From: an uncultured Schwartzia sp.
GTDB taxonomy: Bacteria > Bacillota > Negativicutes > Selenomonadales > Selenomonadaceae
Assembly (NCBI GenBank): GCA_905372875.1
Contig: CAJPQU010000067.1
Location: forward strand, 1-10,267
Length of the DNA stretch: 10,267 bases
Reading direction: 5' to 3'
The notes below the pieces were generated by a model, which saw only the letters and a program-made list of their open reading frames with translations, was not told the DNA's origin and did not search any database. The translations under genes were made by a program, and so were the position numbers. This document shows positions 1 through 6,978 of this stretch, piece by piece. The number at the start of each line of letters is the position of its first letter. Positions within the stretch are counted from its first letter, which is position 1.

Positions 1-13
1 ACCTTTATGGGGC

Positions 14-76
14 TTGTGGACGAGTAGGACATGAGAGAATAAATCAGAGCTTTCTTTTTCTGAATTTTGTGGACGA
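14..76 (+). repeat. 10-nt direct repeat upstream of sucC
   Basis: TTGTGGACGA occurs exactly at 14-23 and again at 67-76. The start-to-start spacing of 53 bases is close to five helical turns, and the second copy overlaps the proposed -35 box of the sucC promoter. It could be a regulator binding pair or a relic of a local duplication; a 10-mer pair can also arise by chance, so the functional reading is speculative. Confidence 0.3.
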
Positions 77-98
77 AATGGGGAAAACACGGTACAAT
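70..98 (+). promoter_or_regulatory. Candidate sigma-70 type promoter for sucCD
   Basis: A -35-like TGGACG (70-75) lies 17 nt before a good -10 box TACAAT (93-98). Transcription would start near 105, giving a leader of about 90 nt before the sucC start codon. The rest of 1-193 shows no convincing gene. The -10 match is strong and the -35 matches the consensus at four of six positions. Confidence 0.5.
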
Positions 99-193
99 GG
101 AAGCGGCGCGGGGCGGAAGGGTCTTTAGCGACGAGCTTTGGTTCGCGCCGACAGCGGCCCGGGATCGGGACATTCAGACAGGGAGGCAAGTCT

Positions 194-1387
194 ATGAACA
201 TCCACGAGTACCAAAGCAAGCAAGTCTTGAAGGAGTTCGGCGTCAAGGTGCCGAACGGCCACGCGGCGTTCAGCCCCGAGGAAGCGGCGCGGGTCGCCAA
301 AGATCTTACGACGCCGGTGGTTGTGGTCAAAGCCCAGATCCACGCTGGCGGCCGGGGGAAGGCGGGGGGCGTGAAGCTCGCCCACAGCATCGACGAGGTG
401 AAGTCCTTCGCGTCGTCGCTTTTAGGGAAGGTCCTGATCACGCATCAGACCGGCCCTGAGGGCAAGCAAGTGAACCGCCTCCTCATCGAGGAAGGGTCGA
501 ACATCGAGAAGGAATACTATCTGAGCTTCGTCATCGACCGCAAGACGGCGGAAGTGGTGATGATGGGGTCGGAAGAAGGCGGCATGGACATCGAGGAGGT
601 CGCGGCGAAATCTCCGGAGAAAATCTTCAAAGAGTTCATTGACCCGGTGGCGGGGCTCATGCCCTTCCAAACCCGGCGCATGGCCTTCCGTATGAATTTC
701 AAGCCCGCCGTCATGAATAAGGCCGTCCAATTGATGGAGTGCCTCTATCAGGCTTTTGTGGACAAGGACTGTTCCTTGGCGGAGATCAATCCTTTGGTGG
801 TGACGAAGGAAAATGAGGTCTTAGCCCTTGACGCGAAGCTCAATTTCGACGACAGCGCGCTCTATCGCCATCCGGATATCGAGGCGCTGCGGGACGAGAG
901 CGAGGAAGACCCGAAGGAACGCGCCGCGGCGAAAGCGGCTCTCTCCTACGTCAATTTGGGGGGCGATGTGGCCTGCATGGTGAATGGCGCCGGCCTGGCC
1001 ATGGCCACGGTGGACATCATCAAGTTTTACGGCGGCGAGCCGGCCAATTTCCTGGACGTGGGGGGCGATTCCACGGTGGAGAAAATCGCCGAGGCCTTCC
1101 GCATCATGCAGTCGGACGATCAGGTACACAGCGTGTTCGTGAATATTTTCGGCGGTATCAATAAGTGCGACGTCATTGCCGCCGGCATCGTGGAGGCGGC
1201 GAAGGTCGTCGGCCTGCGGGTGCCGGTGGTGGCGCGCCTCGACGGGACGAACGTGGCCGCGGGGAGGAAAATCCTGCAGGACGCGAAGGTACCCGGCGTA
1301 TACATGGCGGAGAAGATGGACGAAGGCGCAAAGCAGGCCGTGGAATTAGCGGCGAAAAAAGCGGCCGAGCTTAACGTGAAGGCCTGA
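194..1387 (+). CDS. sucC: Succinyl-CoA synthetase (ADP-forming), beta subunit
   Basis: This subunit of the cytoplasmic enzyme binds nucleotide and succinate; the enzyme interconverts succinate, CoA and ATP with succinyl-CoA, ADP and phosphate. The 397 residues are close to the roughly 390 usual for bacterial SucC. The N-terminus (MNIHEYQSKQVL) and the glycine-rich loop HAGGRGKAGGVK near residue 52 are classic for its ATP-grasp domain. The metal-binding residues are present as Asn199 in EINPLV and Asp213 in LDAKL, at the same numbers as in the E. coli protein as I recall it. The C-terminal ligase/CoA domain carries CMVNGAGLAMAT, GGEPANFLDVGG and VNIFGGI. The ATG at 194 follows GGGAGG (181-186) at a normal distance. 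The stop codon overlaps the sucD ribosome binding site, so the two are co-transcribed and probably translationally coupled. In a propionate- or succinate-forming anaerobe it may run in either direction, which is inference. Confidence 0.97.
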   Translation: MNIHEYQSKQVLKEFGVKVPNGHAAFSPEEAARVAKDLTTPVVVVKAQIHAGGRGKAGGVKLAHSIDEVKSFASSLLGKVLITHQTGPEGKQVNRLLIEEGSNIEKEYYLSFVIDRKTAEVVMMGSEEGGMDIEEVAAKSPEKIFKEFIDPVAGLMPFQTRRMAFRMNFKPAVMNKAVQLMECLYQAFVDKDCSLAEINPLVVTKENEVLALDAKLNFDDSALYRHPDIEALRDESEEDPKERAAAKAALSYVNLGGDVACMVNGAGLAMATVDIIKFYGGEPANFLDVGGDSTVEKIAEAFRIMQSDDQVHSVFVNIFGGINKCDVIAAGIVEAAKVVGLRVPVVARLDGTNVAAGRKILQDAKVPGVYMAEKMDEGAKQAVELAAKKAAELNVKA

Positions 1388-1401
1388 GGAGGACACGAGC
1401 G

Positions 1402-2307
1402 ATGGGAATTTTTGTAGGGAAAGACAGCAGAGTCGTCGTGCAGGGCATCACCGGCAAGCAGGCGACGTTTCATACGAATATTATGAAGGAATACGGTACG
1501 AACGTTGTGGCCGGTGTGACCCCCGGCCGGGCGGGGGAGACGGTGCTGGACACCATCCCTGTGTTCAATACGGTGACGGACGCGATGCGGGAGACGGGAG
1601 CCAATGTCTCTGTCATTTACGTCCCGGCGCGGTTCGCGGCGGATTCCATCATCGAGGCAGCAGAGGCCGGCATCGACATCGTGGTCTGCATTACCGAGCA
1701 CATTCCGGTGCTGGATATGGTGAAGGTGCGCCGCTATTTAAAGGGAAAGCATACGCGGCTCATCGGACCGAACTGCCCCGGCATCCTCACGGTGGACGAG
1801 TGCCGCTTGGGACTTCTCCCCACCTACATTCACAAGAAGGGCCATGTGGGCGTTGTTTCCCGTTCCGGCACCTTGACCTACGAGGTCACGTACCAGCTTA
1901 CCATGGCGGGCATCGGTCAGACCACCTGCATCGGCATCGGCGGCGATCCGGTGAAGGGGATGGATTTCATTGAGGTTTTGGACGCCTTCAATCGGGATGA
2001 GGATACGCTGGCCGTCATGATGATCGGTGAGATCGGCGGCACGGCGGAAGAAGAGGCGGCCGCGTGGATCAAGGCCTACATGAAGAAGCCGGTCATCGGC
2101 TTCATCAGCGGACAGCAGGCGCCTCCAGGCAAGCGCATGGGCCATGCCGGGGCCATCATTTCCGGCGGCAAGGGCACCGCGGCCGATAAGATCAAAGCGC
2201 TGAACGAAGCGGGGATTGAGGTGGCGGAGACCGTGGCGGCCATGGGGGATTTAGCGGTGAAAGTGCTGAAGGAAAACGGCCTCTACGATACCTGCCATAC
2301 CTGCTGA
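1402..2307 (+). CDS. sucD: Succinyl-CoA synthetase, alpha subunit
   Basis: This is the CoA-binding, catalytic-histidine partner of SucC. The N-terminal Rossmann-like domain has GITGKQATFHTN and GVTPGRAGE, the CoA-binding signature region. The middle carries IGPNCPGI and SRSGTLTYEV. The C-terminal half has GIGGDPVKGMDF, then IGEIGGTAEEEAAA, which supplies the glutamate that helps stabilise phosphohistidine in the family. The phosphorylated histidine is His248 in KRMGHAGAIISGGKGTA. The 301 residues are slightly longer than the roughly 290 typical, with a short tail ending CHTC. The start at 1402 sits 14 bases after sucC and follows AGGAGG (1387-1392), which begins at the last base of the sucC stop. 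An intrinsic terminator follows about 55 bases downstream, so sucCD is a self-contained operon with no other citric-acid-cycle gene in view. Confidence 0.97.
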   Translation: MGIFVGKDSRVVVQGITGKQATFHTNIMKEYGTNVVAGVTPGRAGETVLDTIPVFNTVTDAMRETGANVSVIYVPARFAADSIIEAAEAGIDIVVCITEHIPVLDMVKVRRYLKGKHTRLIGPNCPGILTVDECRLGLLPTYIHKKGHVGVVSRSGTLTYEVTYQLTMAGIGQTTCIGIGGDPVKGMDFIEVLDAFNRDEDTLAVMMIGEIGGTAEEEAAAWIKAYMKKPVIGFISGQQAPPGKRMGHAGAIISGGKGTAADKIKALNEAGIEVAETVAAMGDLAVKVLKENGLYDTCHTC

Positions 2308-2362
2308 ACGGGCCGATACCATCGAATACAGTACAGTCAAACAATGTCAGGCAGTCAAAACG

Positions 2363-2400
2363 GGCACTCGCTTCGATTTTTCGGGGCGGGTGCCTTTTTT
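2363..2400 (+). terminator. Intrinsic terminator of sucCD
   Basis: GGCACTCGC (2363-2371) pairs with GCGGGTGCC (2386-2394) as a nine-pair stem with one G-T wobble and a 14-nt loop, followed immediately by six T residues (2395-2400). It lies just after the sucD stop and separates it from the efflux genes. Confidence 0.9.
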
Positions 2401-2442
2401 GCTAAAATCCCCATCATAGGGATGAATTTTTGTCGAAAATCC

Positions 2443-2472
2443 TTTACCTGCGACGGCAAAAAGTTGTAAAAT
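2443..2472 (+). promoter_or_regulatory. Candidate promoter for the RND efflux operon
   Basis: TTTACC (2443-2448) is followed after 18 nt by TAAAAT (2467-2472), with a TG dinucleotide just before the -10 box. It would give a leader of about 100 nt. Immediately upstream, ATCCC (2407-2411) and GGGAT (2419-2423) form a short inverted repeat, and AAAATCC occurs twice (2404-2410, 2436-2442). These could be operator half-sites, but no regulator gene is in the window. Confidence 0.45.
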
Positions 2473-2582
2473 TAGAGAAATCGGTGAAACAGAAAAGACG
2501 TGACGATGGCTGAGAAAAGCTGGGGAACAGGCGCAGCGGAGAAGAAGGCTGCTGCGCCCACGGTGAGCGGGAGGATGCGGGG

Positions 2583-3710
2583 ATGGATCGGCAGGGAAAA
2601 AAGCGTTGGTTGGCGGCGAGCATAGCGGTGGTTCTCCTCATCGTCGGGGTTCGGGTGGGGATGAATCTTATGGCGAAGAGCGAGCAGGCAAAATCCAGCG
2701 GGCGGGAGAAAGTAGCGGCTGTTACGGCGGGTCATCCTCAGCGCCAGCGGATCGAGCCGAAGCTGCGTTTTTCAGGTACCCTTGACCCCATCTGGCAGGC
2801 GGACGTGGCGGCGAAGGTGGCCGGCCGCGTAGAAAGGGTCTTGGTGGAGGAAGGGGATCGGGTAGTTGTCGGCGACACGCTGGCAATTTTAGAGCAGACG
2901 GATACCGACGCTGGACTGCTTGCGGCCGAGGGGGCCTACTACGAAGCCCAGGCACGGCTGAACAAGGCGACGACGGATTACGAACGGCAGGCCTATCTTT
3001 TTGATAAAGGCGGCGTTGCGAGAGAGGAATTGGACAATGCGCGGTTCGCCCGGGACAACGCCGCCGGGGCTCTGCAAGTGGCCGAAGGTCGCCTGCGGGA
3101 GGCGAGCTCAAAGCAGGGCGGCACGACGGTGACGACGCCCCGTTCCGGTATCATCCAGAAGCGGTATTATCAGGAGGGCTATTATGCGAAGGTGGGAACG
3201 CCTCTCTTTCATATTGCTGATATTTCGGAGCTTTCGGCGAAGATAGCCGTGCCCGAGGGCTACATCAGCAGTGTGGCCCCAGGGGACTCGGTGATCTTTA
3301 CGATTCCTTCTCTGGCAGGGACTAATAAGCGAATAACAGGACGCATTGTCCATATCAGCCCCGTGGCAACCAGCGGCTCTCATGCCTTCGAGGCCACGGT
3401 GACCGTGGACAATCGCGAGGGACGTCTTTTCGGCGGCGTCTACGCCGAGGCGCTCATCACCGCCCGTTCCAGGGAAAACGTTCTCACGGTGCCGCTTTCG
3501 GCCATTGTCATGCGGGATGACCAGCGTACCGTCTACGTGATTGAAGATGGTTTCGCGGTGCGCCGCGTCCTCACCACCGGTTATATTGGTGAGGATGTCG
3601 TGGAAGTTTTGGGAGGGATTACGGAAGAGGACGAGATCATTACCGGCGGCCTCAATAAGGTTCGGGAAGGCATTCGCGTGCGGACGGTGGAAGGGGCGTC
3701 GGCAGAGTGA
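2583..3710 (+). CDS. RND efflux periplasmic adaptor (membrane fusion protein, HlyD/AcrA type)
   Basis: The product would bridge the inner-membrane pump encoded next to it and an outer-membrane channel. Residues 9-27 (WLAASIAVVLLIVGVRVGM) form one N-terminal membrane anchor or uncleaved signal. There is no lipobox cysteine, unlike lipoprotein adaptors such as AcrA. Residues about 75-103 are the first half of the lipoyl/barrel-sandwich domain (AAKVAGRVERVLVEEGDRV, then the DTLAIL strand). Residues about 106-178 are an Ala/Glu/Arg-rich helical hairpin, and about 181-215 the second lipoyl half (TTPRSGIIQKRYYQEGYYAK). A beta-barrel and a membrane-proximal domain follow. The 375 residues are normal for the family. 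The ATG at 2583 follows GGGAGG (2569-2574) by 8 nt; an in-frame stop at 2511-2513, with no ATG, GTG or TTG codon after it, excludes a longer start. The stop overlaps the pump start by 4 bases. Confidence 0.92.
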   Translation: MDRQGKKRWLAASIAVVLLIVGVRVGMNLMAKSEQAKSSGREKVAAVTAGHPQRQRIEPKLRFSGTLDPIWQADVAAKVAGRVERVLVEEGDRVVVGDTLAILEQTDTDAGLLAAEGAYYEAQARLNKATTDYERQAYLFDKGGVAREELDNARFARDNAAGALQVAEGRLREASSKQGGTTVTTPRSGIIQKRYYQEGYYAKVGTPLFHIADISELSAKIAVPEGYISSVAPGDSVIFTIPSLAGTNKRITGRIVHISPVATSGSHAFEATVTVDNREGRLFGGVYAEALITARSRENVLTVPLSAIVMRDDQRTVYVIEDGFAVRRVLTTGYIGEDVVEVLGGITEEDEIITGGLNKVREGIRVRTVEGASAE

Positions 3711-6700
3711 TCGGAACATTCATCAAAAGGCCGGTGTTTACCACCATGTTTATCATGGTACTGGTGGTATTCGGCATTCAGTCCTATCCCAGCCTCGGCA
3801 TTGACCTTTACCCTGACGTGGATCTGCCCATGGTATCCATTCGGGTATACTACGAGGGCACTGCGCCGGAAGAGATGGAAACTCTGGTGACGAAGCCCAT
3901 TGAGAACCGGGTGAGCCAGATCTCCGGCATTAAGACCATCACCTCCACTATCCGGGAAGGCTTTTCGCAGACAACCCTTGAATTTGATATCGGCGTGGAC
4001 CCGCGTCAGATGGCCAGCGAAGTGCGGGAAAAGGTCGCCAGCATTCGAAAGCGCCTGCCCGATGACATCGATGAGCCGATGGTAGAGCGCTACGACGCCG
4101 CGTCGCGGCCGGTGGCCGTGTACGCCTTTTCTTCCGCGCTGCGAAGCCCCGGAGAGGTTCGCCGTCTCCTACAAGATGTGGTGGTCGACGATTTACAGAT
4201 GATCGAAGGCGTGGCTGACGTCACTTTGTTTGGCGCCGGGGATCGAGCGATTCGAATCGATGTGGACACCCAGAAATTAGCCCGCTATGGCATTTCTCTC
4301 CCCCTGGTGATTGAAAAAGTCAACAGCGTCAACCGGAACAGCCCCGGCGGAAAAATCCGGGACGGCAGCAATACCATCACGCTGCGCACCATAGGGAAAT
4401 TCACCTCCGTGGACGATATGAAAAAGGTGGTCGTGGCGAATATCGACGGCAAGCCTGTCCTCCTGACGGATATCGCTGATGTGGCCGACGATTGGGAAGA
4501 GGAAGAGACCTACGCCCGCACCAACGGCGTTCCCTCGGTACTGATGTGGGTGCGGAAGCAGTCCCGCACCAACACCGTGGAGATCACCGACGCTTTGAAT
4601 GAGCGATTGGGTGCGCTTTTGCGGGAAGATCTGCCGCCGGATGTGGAGAAGGCTACCGTTACGGATCAATCCCGCTATGTCCGGGAGAACGTCGAGGATG
4701 TCTGGAATACCATTATCTTCGGCGGGATTTTGGCGCTGGCCATCACCTACCTGTTTCTGCGGGATATCCGGGCGACCCTCATCGGGGGACTAGCTATTCC
4801 CACCTCGGTGGTTGCCGCGTTCTTTTTGATGAAGACCATGGGATTTACCCTGAATAACATGTCTCTCATGGGGCTGTCACTGGCCGTGGGTTTCCTCATC
4901 GACGATGCCATTGTCCTGGTGGAAAACATCTTCCGTCACATGGAAATGGGCAAGACCCCGGATATCGCCTCGGAGGATGCCACGAAAGAACTCATGCTGG
5001 CCATCTTAGCCACTTCTTTATCTCTCTTGGCGGTGTTCGTTCCTATTGGCAGCATGGGAGAAACGGTAGGCCAGTACTTTAAGCAATTCGGTCTCACCGT
5101 CGCCTTCGCGCTGGCTTTCTCCACGATTTCTGCTTATTCGCTGACTCCTATGGTTTCCGCCTATTGGTTACAACCGCCCTCCGCGTCTCATGAGGGACGG
5201 CCTGCCTTTGTGACGCGCCTCCTTGATGGGTTTAATACCGGCTTCGAAACGCTGCGGAGGTTCTACGGGGATCTCATGGCCTTCGCCATCCGCCATCCTA
5301 AAAAAGTGGTGGCCGCCGCGTTGGGAACGCTTTTTTTGAACTTGCTCCTGATTCCCTTTTTGGGGACGGCTTTGCAGCCGGTCTATGATTCGGGGGAATT
5401 TCTCATCAGCATTAAAGGCCCGGCAGGCGCCAGCCTCGAGCAGATGAAGCACTGGGCGCAGCCCCTGGAAGAGACCATCGCCGCCATACCCGATGTGGAG
5501 GTGGAGGCGCTGCACTTAGGGGGCAATCGGACGCCGGCCAATGAGGGCGACATTCGGGTACGCCTGAGACCCTTAGAAGAACGAGAGCGGGGCATGCTGG
5601 ATATCATGGCCGAGCTGCGGAGAAAATTCGCCGACGTGGGGGTCATGCAGGTGGCCGTCATGACCACTCAGGGGGGACGTTGGGATTCACGCCCGGTGCA
5701 GATCGGGCTGCGAGGCGGCGATATTCAAAAATTGAGCGGTTACGCGGAGGCCTTGGCGGAGAAGATGCGCCAGACACCGGGGGCCACCGATGTGGAAATT
5801 CTCGGCGTCTCGCCCGAGCCGGAAGTCCTCATTCGCCTTGACCCTTATCAGGCCAGCCGATTCGGTCTTGACAATACTTCCGTGGGAAGAGCGGTGCAGT
5901 ACGCCTTTCAGGGAAAAAGCCTGAGCCATTCTTACACCATTGGCAATAATGATTACGACATCATCGTGCAGGCAGTGCGGGCGCATCGGCGTACCCTTCA
6001 GGACGTATCTGATCTCATGGTCTCCACGGCCAGCGGCCCTTTTGTTCGCCTCGGGGATGTGGCGGAGGTCACTTTGGGCTCCGGCCCCACCCGCATCGAC
6101 CGGGAGGGCCGCCAGCGGCAGATCGCGGTTTACGCCAATACCAGCGGCATCTCCCCCGGTGAGCTCCTGCAAACCATTCAAGAAGAGCTGATCCCCAACA
6201 TCAACATGGACATCGGCTACCGCTATCGCCTGATCGGGGATTCCGACATGATGGGCCGCGTCTTTCGGGAGATCGCCAAGGCCGTGATCATGGCCGTCGT
6301 CCTCATTTATATGGTCTTAGCGGCGGAGTTTGAGAGCTTCTCCCAGCCCTTCGTCATCATGATGAGCCTGCCTTTTGCCGTCATCGGTGCCGTCTTGGGG
6401 CTTTTAGTCGCCAATCAGACGGCGAACATGATGGCGCTCATCGGCTTCACCATGCTCTTGGGCCTCGTCACGAAAAACGCCATTCTCCTCATCGACTACG
6501 CCAATCAGGCTCGGGAGCGAGGCATGGCGCTTCAAGAAGCAGTATTGGAGGCCTGCTCCCTGCGCCTGCGTCCCATCCTCATGACCACTCTATCCACGCT
6601 GCTTGGGATGCTGCCCGTGGCCCTCGGCCTCGGTGCGGGGGCGGAACTTCGCCAATCCATGGGCGTCGTTCTCGTCGGAGGCCTCATCACTTCGACCCTT

Positions 6701-6775
6701 CTCACCTTAGTTGTAGTTCCTCTCATTTATATTTTGACGGAGGAATGGAAAAGGAAGCGCGCCGGGAGAGAGTGA
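3707..6775 (+). CDS. RND family efflux transporter, inner-membrane pump (HAE-1/AcrB type)
   Basis: This is a proton-driven exporter that should form a trimer in the inner membrane with the adaptor. The 1022 residues have the duplicated RND plan: a first membrane segment near residues 11-30, a large periplasmic loop, TM2-6 from about 335, TM7 about 534-552, a second large loop, and TM8-12 from about 859 to 1010. Proton-relay residues are present: Asp399 and Asp400 in GFLIDDAIVLVEN (TM4) and Lys923 in GLVTKNAILLIDYA (TM10), with arginines near 953-955 in LRLRPILMTTLSTLLGMLP. It is therefore probably functional. The start is GTG at 3707 within the overlap GTGA, preceded by GGAAGGGG (3689-3696), implying translational coupling. 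The substrate cannot be read from sequence; drugs, bile acids, lipids or solvents are all possible. HAE-1 type fits better than a metal (CusA) pump, since I see no methionine cluster typical of those. Confidence 0.95.
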   Translation: MIGTFIKRPVFTTMFIMVLVVFGIQSYPSLGIDLYPDVDLPMVSIRVYYEGTAPEEMETLVTKPIENRVSQISGIKTITSTIREGFSQTTLEFDIGVDPRQMASEVREKVASIRKRLPDDIDEPMVERYDAASRPVAVYAFSSALRSPGEVRRLLQDVVVDDLQMIEGVADVTLFGAGDRAIRIDVDTQKLARYGISLPLVIEKVNSVNRNSPGGKIRDGSNTITLRTIGKFTSVDDMKKVVVANIDGKPVLLTDIADVADDWEEEETYARTNGVPSVLMWVRKQSRTNTVEITDALNERLGALLREDLPPDVEKATVTDQSRYVRENVEDVWNTIIFGGILALAITYLFLRDIRATLIGGLAIPTSVVAAFFLMKTMGFTLNNMSLMGLSLAVGFLIDDAIVLVENIFRHMEMGKTPDIASEDATKELMLAILATSLSLLAVFVPIGSMGETVGQYFKQFGLTVAFALAFSTISAYSLTPMVSAYWLQPPSASHEGRPAFVTRLLDGFNTGFETLRRFYGDLMAFAIRHPKKVVAAALGTLFLNLLLIPFLGTALQPVYDSGEFLISIKGPAGASLEQMKHWAQPLEETIAAIPDVEVEALHLGGNRTPANEGDIRVRLRPLEERERGMLDIMAELRRKFADVGVMQVAVMTTQGGRWDSRPVQIGLRGGDIQKLSGYAEALAEKMRQTPGATDVEILGVSPEPEVLIRLDPYQASRFGLDNTSVGRAVQYAFQGKSLSHSYTIGNNDYDIIVQAVRAHRRTLQDVSDLMVSTASGPFVRLGDVAEVTLGSGPTRIDREGRQRQIAVYANTSGISPGELLQTIQEELIPNINMDIGYRYRLIGDSDMMGRVFREIAKAVIMAVVLIYMVLAAEFESFSQPFVIMMSLPFAVIGAVLGLLVANQTANMMALIGFTMLLGLVTKNAILLIDYANQARERGMALQEAVLEACSLRLRPILMTTLSTLLGMLPVALGLGAGAELRQSMGVVLVGGLITSTLLTLVVVPLIYILTEEWKRKRAGRE

Positions 6776-6780
6776 CGGGA

Positions 6781-6822
6781 ATTCTGAGAAAATTTTCATC
6801 TTCTGAGAGCAATTTTCAGAAT
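6781..6822 (+). repeat. Direct and inverted repeat between the pump gene and the first porin
   Basis: TTCTGAGAAAATTTTCA (6782-6798) recurs almost intact at 6801-6818 with a 19-nt period. The first unit contains the perfect palindrome GAAAATTTTC (6788-6797). The outer ends ATTCTGA (6781-6787) and TCAGAAT (6816-6822) are also exact inverted repeats. It lies 5 bases past the pump stop and just upstream of the porin -35 box. It is either a regulator-binding site for the porin promoter or a weak AT-rich terminator; it lacks a GC stem and a directly attached T-run, so I favour an operator. Confidence 0.45.
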
Positions 6823-6830
6823 GAAGAGCA

Positions 6831-6858
6831 TTGACATTTTTTCAGAGCATGTTATACT
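6831..6858 (+). promoter_or_regulatory. Strong extended -10 promoter of the first porin gene
   Basis: A perfect -35 TTGACA (6831-6836), a 16-nt spacer, and TATACT (6853-6858) preceded by TG at 6850-6851. Transcription would begin near 6865, leaving a leader of about 113 nt. The quality fits an abundant envelope protein. Confidence 0.85.
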
Positions 6859-6865
6859 GATAATC

Positions 6866-6978
6866 GAATCCTGTTCTGTATAGGAGAAAACGTTGAGGAA
6901 ACATGGAAACTTGACGGGATTTCTCCGAAAGGGATAGGATGGCCGAATTCTATCTACATTTTTAAGGAGGAGTTTCTT
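6866..6978 (+). promoter_or_regulatory. Structured 5' leader of the first porin mRNA
   Basis: The untranslated leader contains GAGGAAACATGGA (6895-6907), which recurs exactly before the third porin copy. A small hairpin CGGG/CTCCG (6914-6926) follows, and the leader ends in a very strong Shine-Dalgarno TAAGGAGGAG, with AGGAGG at 6965-6970 and 8 nt to the ATG. The ATG inside the shared element opens a three-codon frame, Met-Glu-Thr-stop (6903-6914). I recognise no known riboswitch class here. A role in mRNA stability or translational control is inference. Confidence 0.5.

Noticed and set aside
1..27. Possible C-terminal tail of an upstream gene (TFMGLVDE then TAG) in the first frame.
   Set aside because: Nine codons are too few to identify, and another frame is open past this point, so the frame cannot be chosen.
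67..459. A 130-codon + strand frame overlapping the start of sucC.
   Set aside because: It reads through the sucC promoter and leader, is arginine- and glycine-rich with no domain, and conflicts with the unmistakable sucC frame.
2506..2625. A 39-codon frame on the + strand starting MAEKSWGTGAAEKK and overlapping the start of the adaptor gene in another frame.
   Set aside because: It has no convincing Shine-Dalgarno and no recognisable similarity, while the adaptor start at 2583 has a good site and a proper membrane anchor. A leader peptide cannot be excluded, but nothing supports it.
6866..6978. A known metabolite riboswitch in the porin leaders.
   Set aside because: I could not match the sequence to the conserved cores of cobalamin, cyclic-di-GMP, SAM, TPP or FMN riboswitches. 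The shared element is reported only as an unclassified leader.
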